A DNA stretch of 64,000 nucleotides from Candidatus Parabeggiatoa sp. nov. 2 (GTDB taxonomy: Bacteria; Pseudomonadota; Gammaproteobacteria; Beggiatoales; Beggiatoaceae): positions 1-64,000 of the forward strand of contig NBMI01000066.1 of NCBI GenBank assembly GCA_002085445.1. Reading direction: 5' to 3'. The notes under the pieces were generated by a model. The model did not search any database, had not been told where the DNA came from, and saw only the letters and a list, made by a program, of their open reading frames with translations. How positions within the stretch are numbered: position 1 is the first letter of the stretch; each line of letters opens with the position of its first letter. Positions 1 to 6,892 of the stretch are shown piece by piece. Position numbers and translations under genes: made by a program.

Positions 1-425
1 GGCTTTGCACGTGGGATTGCCCCTACAAACCGTTATGTAATGTAGGGGCAATCCTTTATGGTTGCCCTCACCCAAAAGCGGTACGATATGGCATTGAGGC
101 TAAAGCCTACTAACCCAAGCCATAAGTACCGGTGCCGGTATTTTAAAACAATAAATCTCACAAAAACGGTTGCTTTTTTATCCATAAACCTTTCAAACTC
201 TTGCACGGAGACTTAGTACCCTTTAGGGTACTTTAGCTGTTAGACAACTGCTTTAGCTGTTGGCTTTAAGTTTTTAAATTATTTATATGAAAATCTATAG
301 TCTATACGGAACGTACTTTAAATCTGTGAAAATGACGAAAGGCTAACTTGTCATTAAATTTCATGTAAAATTATATATGATCACTCTGATAACTGATCCT
401 GACAACTGATCACTGACAACTGATA
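1..425. repeat. Gene-free left edge made of dispersed repeats
   Basis: No gene is seen before position 426. Positions 1-75 hold most of a palindromic repeat (GGGGCAATCC... GGTTGCCC) that recurs complete near 13628-13698 and 32305-32372. Positions about 184-300 resemble the CTATAG-ended MITE-like element found at 4265, 15181 and 33258, and end in the same AAAATCTATAG. Positions 384-425 are a degenerate GATAACTGA heptamer array that runs right up to the next start codon. Confidence 0.75.
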
Positions 426-962
426 ATGAAAATAGGTATTCTTTCCGACAGTCACGACAATATTTCATTGCTATGTGCGGCGGTAGCAGATGCCAAACAG
501 CGTGGAGCGGAGGCCGTTTTGCATTGTGGCGATATCGTGGCACCGAGTACACTGCAAAAATTGCAAGTTTATGGTTTGCCCGTTCACGCGATTCACGGCA
601 ATAACACTGGCGATCTCTACACATTGTCAAAACTCTCCCATGCGCCCGATAGCGTGATTCACTACTACGGGCAAGATGCCGCGCTTATATTGGATGGACG
701 ACATATTTTTTTAGTCCACTATCCCCATTACGCAGAGGCGATGGCTGTCACCGGTGACTATGATTTGGTTTGTTATGGGCATACTCATTTTGCACTCGTT
801 GAACGCCAGGCGAATATCAAAGGAACACAAACGGTTTTGTGTAATCCGGGCACTGTAGGCGATGTGGGCGCACCAGCAACGTACGTATTTGGCGATCTTC
901 AGACGATGGCTTTTGAGATACTGCCGGTTAATGAAAAATTAAAAATGAAGACTGAAAAATGA
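426..962 (+). CDS. YfcE/MJ0936-family metallophosphoesterase
   Basis: This 178-residue protein is a compact calcineurin-like phosphodiesterase of the YfcE/MJ0936 family, which uses two metal ions to hydrolyse phosphodiester substrates in the cytoplasm. Metal-binding blocks are all visible in order: SDSHDN near residue 7, CGDIV near 35, HGNN near 58, VHYPH near 99 and GHTH near 118. CNPGTVGD near 139 matches the family's closing motif. Length is normal. The start is the first ATG. No Shine-Dalgarno is seen; the 40 bases before the ATG are a TAACTGA-type heptamer array. The physiological substrate cannot be read from sequence. Confidence 0.9.
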   Translation: MKIGILSDSHDNISLLCAAVADAKQRGAEAVLHCGDIVAPSTLQKLQVYGLPVHAIHGNNTGDLYTLSKLSHAPDSVIHYYGQDAALILDGRHIFLVHYPHYAEAMAVTGDYDLVCYGHTHFALVERQANIKGTQTVLCNPGTVGDVGAPATYVFGDLQTMAFEILPVNEKLKMKTEK

Positions 963-1054
963 AGAATACTAAGGTGTCTTGAATAAGCGGTTTTTTTGAA
1001 GGCCAGGTTGGCGAAATAAATGAAACCTGAAACATGAAAATTTATAAGTCTTTG

Positions 1055-1095
1055 TTCATTCTTCATTCTTCATTCTTCATTCTTCATTCTTCATT
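1055..1095. repeat. TTCATTC heptamer array
   Basis: About six tandem copies of a 7-bp unit (TTCATTC) lie between yfcE and the FinO-like gene. Seven-base period matches the TAACTGA, TAATCAT and AAAAATG arrays elsewhere in the window, although the sequence differs. Confidence 0.8.
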
Positions 1096-1132
1096 TTTTG
1101 AGGGCCAGGTTGGCGAATTTATTCACTTGGAA

Positions 1133-1167
1133 AACACATCCGATGTTTGCTAAACATCGGATGTGTT
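1133..1167. repeat. Perfect 16-bp-arm hairpin upstream of the FinO-like gene
   Basis: AACACATCCGATGTTT is followed after three bases by its exact reverse complement. It sits 26 bases before the Shine-Dalgarno of the next gene. A near-identical copy lies just after that gene (1823-1857). No T-tract follows, so it is not a classical terminator. Confidence 0.8.
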
Positions 1168-1206
1168 AATAACGGGTGAGGGAATTTAATAAAGGAGAAT
1201 ATTTTT

Positions 1207-1785
1207 ATGACTACCGAAAACCGTCCCAAACTCACGCTAGGATTAAAGAAAAAATCGAAGCAACCTCAAGATGACGCTCAAACTCAGCAAAAAAGCGCCA
1301 AACTCTCGCTTGGATTGCGGAAAAAGCCCGCGTTACTTCAACCTCAAGATGGAGCGGGAGATGCTCAAGAAAGAAGCTCAAGGCTCACGCTTGGCTCAAG
1401 GAAAAAGCAAGAATTTATTCCTCAAAGCGTGGCAAAATCACAAAGACCGTTCGTACCTCGACCATCCCCCGTTAGGATGCCAAAAACACCGGGAAGACTG
1501 GAAGTTAATATTAAAATTACCGAACTGCCTAACTGGGTGGAAACCATCAAACGTGGCTGGCGACGGTTTTGTGTCAATGTCGAAGGACAGGTAGTCGAAA
1601 TTAAGGTACGTCCTAAAGCGTGGGAGAAGCTACTCAAAGCTAATGAAGAATATCCGATGTGGATGGCTTCCATTACTGGAAAAATGGGAACCCGCATCAA
1701 AAATGGGTTCGCGCTACTTGAGCCGGCGGTACAAGTCTATGAGAGAAAACCCAAAGCACCTAAAGAACCCGAAGCTGAGGAGTAA
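1207..1785 (+). CDS. FinO-like (cyanobacterial type) basic protein
   Basis: The 192-residue product has a very basic, low-complexity N-terminal half in which a KLTLGLKKK-type motif occurs three times (near residues 8, 32 and 58). A folded C-terminal part (about 95-185) begins KLEV/RLEVNIKI-like and ends in LLEPAVQVYERKPK. That C-terminal pattern resembles proteins labelled FinO-like fertility-inhibition family in cyanobacteria, which suggests RNA binding; this is recall, not a search. Start choice is firm: AAAGGAG lies 8 bases before the ATG. Matching hairpins flank the gene on both sides. It could equally be a small nucleic-acid-binding protein of unknown role. Confidence 0.6.
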   Translation: MTTENRPKLTLGLKKKSKQPQDDAQTQQKSAKLSLGLRKKPALLQPQDGAGDAQERSSRLTLGSRKKQEFIPQSVAKSQRPFVPRPSPVRMPKTPGRLEVNIKITELPNWVETIKRGWRRFCVNVEGQVVEIKVRPKAWEKLLKANEEYPMWMASITGKMGTRIKNGFALLEPAVQVYERKPKAPKEPEAEE

Positions 1786-2176
1786 CCCATTTGGTAATGG
1801 GTAATTGGCGATTTACTTGGAAAACACCTCCGATGTTTGCTAAACATCGGATGTGTTAATGCGAATTAAGAATGAAAAATTAAAAATGTAGAATTTCAGG
1901 CTAAAGTTTCGCTCCGCGAAACTTTAGCCTGAAAAAGATTTATAAAATAACTTATCTGAAATACGGTTTTATAATTCATTGATTTCATAATATTCAATTC
2001 AACCCTTAATTCGCATTTTAATAACCATTAATCAAAATCCATGTTATGGTTTGCCTTATGATGGTATTTATTGGAACATTGGGAGTCGTTTATAAAATGG
2101 GTTTCAATCCAGAATTGGTATAAAACAGTCCATTACCCATTACCCATTTTTCATTTTCATTATTCATTTTTCATTC
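1786..2176. repeat. Hairpin-rich intergenic region
   Basis: Contains the second copy of the CCGATGTTT hairpin (1823-1857, one mismatch), a second hairpin with 15-bp arms at 1898-1932 (core CTAAAGTTTCG), and a TTCATTTTTCATT-type short repeat before 2176. No gene is seen. Confidence 0.75.
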
Positions 2177-2476
2177 TCAAAACAGCGCCCCTTGTGGGCG
2201 AGACAATATACTAAATTGACTCGCCAAGATGCCATGCACCATCTCATTTTCACGGAATTGTTCAGATTTACGTTCTGGAACGCCAAAAATAAAGACATCA
2301 CTGTCATCGGCATAAAAGGCATAAACACCGCTATCCCGGATGGGCTTATATTCAATCTCATTTTCGGAGATTCCCAGCCCATTAATCACATCTCTCCAAG
2401 TGATATTGTCACAGTCTTTGACACGATCAACACGGCCATTTTTGTGGATTTTGAAGATGAATTTATCGCTAGACAT
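2177..2476 (-). CDS. Small uncharacterised acidic protein
   Basis: I do not recognise this 99-residue protein. It reads MSSDKFIFKIHKNGRVDRV at the start, then ITWRDVINGLGISENEIEYK and a block FYADDSDVFIFGVPERK. It is soluble, with no signal peptide or membrane segment. The open frame extends 33 codons further upstream, but the ATG at 2476 is chosen because AAGGAG sits 9 bases before it on the minus strand, while the upstream extension has no ribosome site and reads through AT-rich DNA. Confidence 0.65.
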   Translation of the reverse strand: MSSDKFIFKIHKNGRVDRVKDCDNITWRDVINGLGISENEIEYKPIRDSGVYAFYADDSDVFIFGVPERKSEQFRENEMVHGILASQFSILSRPQGALF

Positions 2477-2659
2477 TGGTAGAGTCTCCTTATGTAAAAA
2501 ATATCTAAAATTTAGCGATTTTATATGGAACGTACTTGAAAAAGGTGTTCTGGAAATAAAGGATTGAATTAGCAAGCCTTATGATTTTAAACTCAAATAT
2601 TAAACTTAAAAAATCCGTTTATTCCTAAAAGAAGTTGTACTTTCACTATAGTCGCTCGA

Positions 2660-2836
2660 TCAAGCCTCTTTTGCCATCTTCTGACGCAAGTATTTGGCGC
2701 GTTGCCTACACCGATTTGAACAATATTTAGCTTGTTTCAAAGCCACAATTTCCCTACCACAAACCGCGCAGTTTTTCTTAACGCGCTTACGTTGGGCGGC
2801 TAACTCCTTACCCGCATGAGTGGATACTGCATTCAT
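2660..2836 (-). CDS. 58-aa zinc-ribbon-like protein
   Basis: A short basic protein with a CAVC ... CSNRC arrangement (Cys 23, 26, 39, 43), i.e. a C-x2-C-x12-C-x3-C zinc-binding pattern typical of small treble-clef or zinc-ribbon proteins. The rest is Lys/Arg rich (QRKRVKKN; RQRAKYLRQKMAKEA), which would suit nucleic-acid binding. A weak GAAGAGAAG ribosome site precedes the ATG. It is too short for most gene callers, but the intact frame, cysteine spacing and ribosome site argue it is real. Function unknown. Confidence 0.7.
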   Translation of the reverse strand: MNAVSTHAGKELAAQRKRVKKNCAVCGREIVALKQAKYCSNRCRQRAKYLRQKMAKEA

Positions 2837-3305
2837 ATCAACTTCTCTTCACATTAAGCTTATTTGTAGTCTTACACAGTAACGCTACTGTGTCAATTTT
2901 ATAGGCCGTCATTGGTAAATGCTAATTGCTAATTGGTAATTGCTAAATGCTAATTGGTAATTTTTTTTCACTGATAAGTACCCGTGCAAAAGTTTGTCGG
3001 TATTTTGACGACGAAAACGACTGAAATTCTAAACGGACTTTTGTCCGATGCACAGATAACCAAGCACAAATCCCGGCTTATATTCAATCGAAGTAGTTAT
3101 TTGGACTCCTAAAGACCATTAATTTTGTATGGCTATTGGCACCGGTTTGAGGGCCATAAAACAGATTTCAAAGTTATTTGGAGGCCTAAAGACCATTATT
3201 TTTGTATGGCTATTGGCACTGGTTTGAGGGCCATAAAACAGATTTCAAAGTAGATACCTCCTCACGATCCGCCGATGGTGGAAAGTGTGCTATTGTTAAC
3301 TTTTG
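2837..3305. repeat. Gene-free region with 77-bp direct duplication
   Basis: A GCTAATT-type heptad repeat occupies about 2916-2960. Positions 3095-3171 and 3172-3248 are two tandem copies of a 77-bp unit with few differences; each contains GGTTTGAGGGCCATAAAA, the left part of the C repeat element of the 45-55 kb island. GTTAAC palindromes sit at 3296-3311. Confidence 0.8.
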
Positions 3306-4060
3306 TTAACATAAATGTATCGGAAAGCCAAAATGTAGGCCTTTGCTCGCCGCCCAATTAAGTTCATCATCAGGCGAATTATCTCCCATCCAATCGCGCC
3401 CATTATCGGTAAACCACAACTCCCCCGTCTGTGGATGCCAATCAAGCCCCACACTATTACGCACGCCATGAGCAAAAATTTCCAAACCACTACCATCAGG
3501 ATTCATGCGGACAATGCTGGCATACAAAGGATTGGCCTTTTTACAAACATTGCAGGGCGCACCTATTTGTAAATACAACTTGTCATCAGGCCCAAAAGCG
3601 ATAAACTTCCAACCATGATGACGATCATGCGGCAAACTGTCATTGACAACAACTGGCGGCGGTGGCGAATTAAGTTGAGATTCAATATTATCAAAGCGCA
3701 AAATACGATTGACTTCCGCCACAAATAGCGCACCCTGTCGCCAAGCAACGCCGTTAGGCATATTCAAACCTTTCGCTAACACGCGCACCTTATCCGCCCT
3801 ACCATCGCGGTTAAAATCTTCCAACGCATACACTTTACCGGCGCGGCGGCTGCCGACAAATAACGTCCCGTTATCTCCCAATACCATTGAACGCGCATTA
3901 GGCACATTATCGGCATAAAGGCTAATACTAAAGCCGGGCGGCAGACTAATCTCTCAAGCGGCAAAGAGTTCGCTTGCTCAAAACAGCCAATACAACTTAT
4001 TGTAATTATTAAAAATAAGGCCAATAAACGGCACTTGATAGATAGTAATTTTATGTACAT
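3306..4060 (-). pseudogene. PQQ-dependent sugar dehydrogenase-like lipoprotein, frameshifted and truncated
   Basis: The 5' part encodes a lipoprotein signal (hydrophobic LLALFLIITISCIGC, lipobox Cys near residue 26). The main part encodes the six-bladed propeller of soluble aldose/sorbosone-type dehydrogenases: NARSMVLGDNGTLFVGSR, RAGKVYAL, FGPDDKLYLQIGAPCN, HGVRNSVGLDWHP, LWFTDNGRD and FGFP. These parts are in different frames. Inserting one base near 3946 would join LPLER to ISLPPGFSISLYADNVPNAR, the sequence expected for the family. The gene also stops straight after FGFP, where homologues continue for roughly 80-100 residues, so the 3' end is lost. It would have acted in the periplasm. 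Confidence 0.8.
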
Positions 4061-4380
4061 ATAAATTTCTCTACGGTAGATTACCTAATAAAATTTTAAG
4101 TCGATTATGATATTATTGAATTGAAAAAAGAAATAAATAAGATTTTTTTGAAAAATCGGATTTCTTAATCGCTAGAAATCCGTTTGGAAAAATCGGATTT
4201 CTTTGGCTATAGAAAAGAATAGCCTTGAAATTTATTTCAAAGCTATTATTTCAATATCTGTCACCTATAGATATTCAGATAATTATTTAGTCCCCTTTAG
4301 GGGACGAAAGCTTTCAGACAGGCTGTTTTGAAATTATTTTTCTGAAAATCTATAGATAAATATAAATCAAGAGGAAATAT
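4061..4380. repeat. AAATCGGATTT hairpin repeats and a MITE-like element
   Basis: Positions 4130-4210 carry two AAAAATCGGATTTCTT-type repeats. Positions 4265-4355 are a 91-bp MITE-like element with imperfect terminal inverted repeats (CTATAGATATTCAGA ... TCTGAAAATCTATAG) and an internal palindrome (GTCCCCTTTAGGGGAC). No gene. Confidence 0.75.
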
Positions 4381-4932
4381 ATGGCTGAAACATCCAACAT
4401 GATGCCGTTAGGCACGATTGCACCCGATTTGACTCTACCCAACCCCGTCACGGGCGAAACGGCAACACTTCAAGGCTTAAAATCTGACACTGCCACCGTG
4501 ATCATGTTCATCTGCAATCACTGCCCTTACGTCAAACATCTGAATGGGGAAATAGTGAAACTCGCCAAAGACTATCAACCGAAAGGCGTTTCTGTCATTG
4601 CGATTAACTCCAACGATGTTAACAACTATCCCGAAGACGCCCCGGAAAAGATGAAAGAAGTCGCGCAACAAGTGGGCTATTCCTTCCCTTACTTGTACGA
4701 CGAAACCCAAGAAGTTGCCAAAGCCTACCAAGCGGCCTGCACACCTGATTTTTATGTATTTGACAAAGACTTAAAGTGTGCTTACCGTGGCCGTTTGGAT
4801 GGCGCGACACCCAAAAACAATGTTCCCGTCACTGGCGAAGAACTCCGCGCTGCTTTAGACGCGATCTTAGCAGGACAACCCGTTAATTCGGATCAAAAGC
4901 CCAGCATGGGCTGTAGTATTAAATGGAAATAA
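4381..4932 (+). CDS. Thioredoxin-like (AhpC/TSA-type) family protein
   Basis: The 183-residue protein has a thioredoxin-fold redoxin domain of the peroxiredoxin-like group with the signature FICNHCPYVKH near residues 43-53, which provides a C-x2-C pair in the active-site position. Further motifs are IAINSNDV (near 80), PYLYDET (near 100), TPDFYVFD (near 120) and YRGRLD (near 138). A C-terminal GCSIKWK closes the family pattern. No signal peptide, so cytoplasmic. AAGAGGAAAT lies just before the ATG. Probably a thiol-disulfide oxidoreductase or peroxidase; the partner is unknown. Confidence 0.88.
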   Translation: MAETSNMMPLGTIAPDLTLPNPVTGETATLQGLKSDTATVIMFICNHCPYVKHLNGEIVKLAKDYQPKGVSVIAINSNDVNNYPEDAPEKMKEVAQQVGYSFPYLYDETQEVAKAYQAACTPDFYVFDKDLKCAYRGRLDGATPKNNVPVTGEELRAALDAILAGQPVNSDQKPSMGCSIKWK

Positions 4933-5112
4933 ATTCAACGGTTCTCAACGATTCTTTCCGTCCAAGGCTTGCCTTAGACGATTCTTGGAATCCCAGTTCA
5001 AAACAACCTTGAACGCCACCGAGTCCCAACGATTGGAATCCAAGGCTTGCCTTGGACGATTGATTCTTTCCCTCCAAGGTTCGCCTTGGACTTTTTTCAA
5101 AAGGTATCTACT

Positions 5113-5721
5113 ATGAAACGACACTGGTTCCTGATTTTACTCTTGTGTTTCCCCAACTTGCTCTATGCCGACGAAATTCTCGATAAGTTTTTACGTGGTT
5201 TACGCACCTTGCACGGTCAATTTGAGCAAAATCTCTACAATGAACAAAACAGTTTATTAGAAACCTCGCGAGGCAAAGTGTACATGCAACGCCCCAACCG
5301 ATTTCGTTGGGAATATCAACACCCCTACGAGCAATGGATAGTTGCGGATGGAGAATATGTGTGGATATACGACAAGGATTTAGAACAAATCACGATGAAA
5401 AGCCTAGACAAGGCTTTGGGCAAAACCCCGGCTTTTTTACTGAGTCGCAAGCGCAAGATAGAAGAGGACTTTTTTGTCAATAAACTGCCCTCTCAACGGG
5501 GCAAAACGCGCTTTGAACTCCTTCCAAAAGACGCAGAAGCCTCATTTAAGCGTATGCGTATCAACTTGCGCGGGAGAACCTTACTCGGTTTTGATCTCGT
5601 GGATAATTTGGGACAAACCACCTACATCACTTTCACTCATCTCAGACAAAATCGAAGACTGGATAAAGGACTGTTTATATTCACGCCACCCGCGGGAGTG
5701 GATATTTTGAAGGAAAATTGA
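5113..5721 (+). CDS. lolA: Outer-membrane lipoprotein chaperone LolA
   Basis: LolA carries lipoproteins through the periplasm from LolCDE to LolB. This 202-residue protein begins with a signal peptide (MKRHWFLILLLCFPNLLYA) and continues with TLHGQFEQ, GKVYMQRPNRFRWEY, QWIVADGEYVWIYD, LEQITM and FDLVDNLGQTTYI, all typical LolA blocks. The open frame runs 22 codons further upstream, but the ATG at 5113 is chosen because it begins the signal peptide and has AAGGT at a suitable distance. Upstream (4937-5100) is a repetitive TCCAAGGCTTGCCTTGGA-like hairpin region. It is not next to ftsK or rarA here. Confidence 0.92.
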   Translation: MKRHWFLILLLCFPNLLYADEILDKFLRGLRTLHGQFEQNLYNEQNSLLETSRGKVYMQRPNRFRWEYQHPYEQWIVADGEYVWIYDKDLEQITMKSLDKALGKTPAFLLSRKRKIEEDFFVNKLPSQRGKTRFELLPKDAEASFKRMRINLRGRTLLGFDLVDNLGQTTYITFTHLRQNRRLDKGLFIFTPPAGVDILKEN

Positions 5722-6081
5722 GGTTAAAGTAGAGGTAAAGAAATCCGATTTTTCTAAAAAATCGGATTTCTCATTAGAGGTAAAGAAAGAGGTAAAGAAA
5801 TCTAGGATTTATCATGGATTTCTCATTCATAGGTTAAAGAAATAATATTTTTATAAATCGGATTTATCATTAGAGGTAAAGAAATCCGATTTTTATAAAA
5901 AATATGATTTCTCATAATAAAGATTTTGACTTTCAATCCCGCCATTACGCCAATAAAAAATCCGTTTATTTCGCGTATCCGTTGTACTATCAGTATAGAA
6001 TTTGCGCCAACCCCGAAGGGGTTGAATATAAATAGCCACAAGTGAAACCTGTGGTAAAGTGAAGACATTTTTCATTTTTCA
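5722..6081. repeat. AAATCCGATTTTT hairpin repeat cluster
   Basis: Three tandem variants of an AAGAAATCCGATTT ... AAATCGGATTTCTC hairpin repeat joined by AGAGGTAAAG (5722-5920), then an AAAAAATCCGTTTATT repeat (5956) and a CCCCGAAGGGGTT hairpin (6012-6024). The first hairpin (about 5740-5770) could end lolA transcription. No gene seen. Confidence 0.75.
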
Positions 6082-6891
6082 TTAGTTTCTACCAAACAAC
6101 CGTCGCAACCATCCTTTTCGTGGTTTCGCAGCCACCGACAACGGACGAACTAAAACCAAAGAAATATTATCTCTGCCACCTTTGGCATTTGCCGCATCAA
6201 TCAATAATTGGGCAGCCTGTTCAAGCGTATCAGCATCACAGAGAATGCTGTGCATATCACTATCATTCAGCATGTCACTTAAACCATCAGAACACAACAA
6301 GTAAATATCCTGTGCTAAAACTCTCTCCTCTTGAACTTCAACATCAACCTGTTCACCAACGCCAAGTGCCCTTGTAACCAGATTTTTATTAGGAGAATTG
6401 CGAGCCTGTTCAGGCGTATAAAGTCCACAATCAATCAACTCTTGCCGTACTGAATGATCTTTAGTGATTTGGCGAAAATCGTTGCCGCGAAGCCGATACA
6501 AACGCGAATCGCCCACATGAGCTACACTCATCAAATGATTATGAAACAACACGGCTACCACCGTCGTGCCCATCCCTTGGTAGCGAGCTTGCTGTTCACC
6601 CATCTCGTAAATAGCCTGATTAGCTTTTAGCACCGCCTGTTCAAGTAGCACGGTAGCCGAATGATAACGATAGCTAGTACGACGCTTGGCATGCAGCAAG
6701 CTTTTGATAGACGCATATAATTGTTTTATAATTATTTTAACCGCCATTTCGCTCGCCACTTCACCGGCTTGATAGCCTCCCATCCCGTCGGCAAGTGCCA
6801 CTAACCCCAAAGATTCATCACCGCCGAGGCAATCTTCGTTATGTTGACGGATTCGCCCCGTATCGGTGCGGCAAACCATTTCTATGCACAT
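6082..6891 (-). CDS. PP2C-family Ser/Thr protein phosphatase
   Basis: A 269-residue metal-dependent phosphatase of the bacterial PppA/Stp type. Motifs in order: RTDTGRIRQHNEDCLG (residues about 8-23), LVALADGMGGYQAGEVAS (31-48), MGTTVVAVLF, AHVGDSRLYRLR (near 130), ITKDHS, NLVTRALG, LLCSDGLSDML (near 200) and GGRDNISLVLVR. The metal-binding Asp residues of DGMGG, GDS, CSDG and GRDN are all present. The ATG lies one base after the TAG of the kinase gene (TAGCATG), so translation is probably coupled. It probably reverses phosphorylation by that kinase. The frame is open upstream inside the kinase gene; that extension is rejected. Confidence 0.93.
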   Translation of the reverse strand: MCIEMVCRTDTGRIRQHNEDCLGGDESLGLVALADGMGGYQAGEVASEMAVKIIIKQLYASIKSLLHAKRRTSYRYHSATVLLEQAVLKANQAIYEMGEQQARYQGMGTTVVAVLFHNHLMSVAHVGDSRLYRLRGNDFRQITKDHSVRQELIDCGLYTPEQARNSPNKNLVTRALGVGEQVDVEVQEERVLAQDIYLLCSDGLSDMLNDSDMHSILCDADTLEQAAQLLIDAANAKGGRDNISLVLVRPLSVAAKPRKGWLRRLFGRN

Positions 6892-6892
6892 G

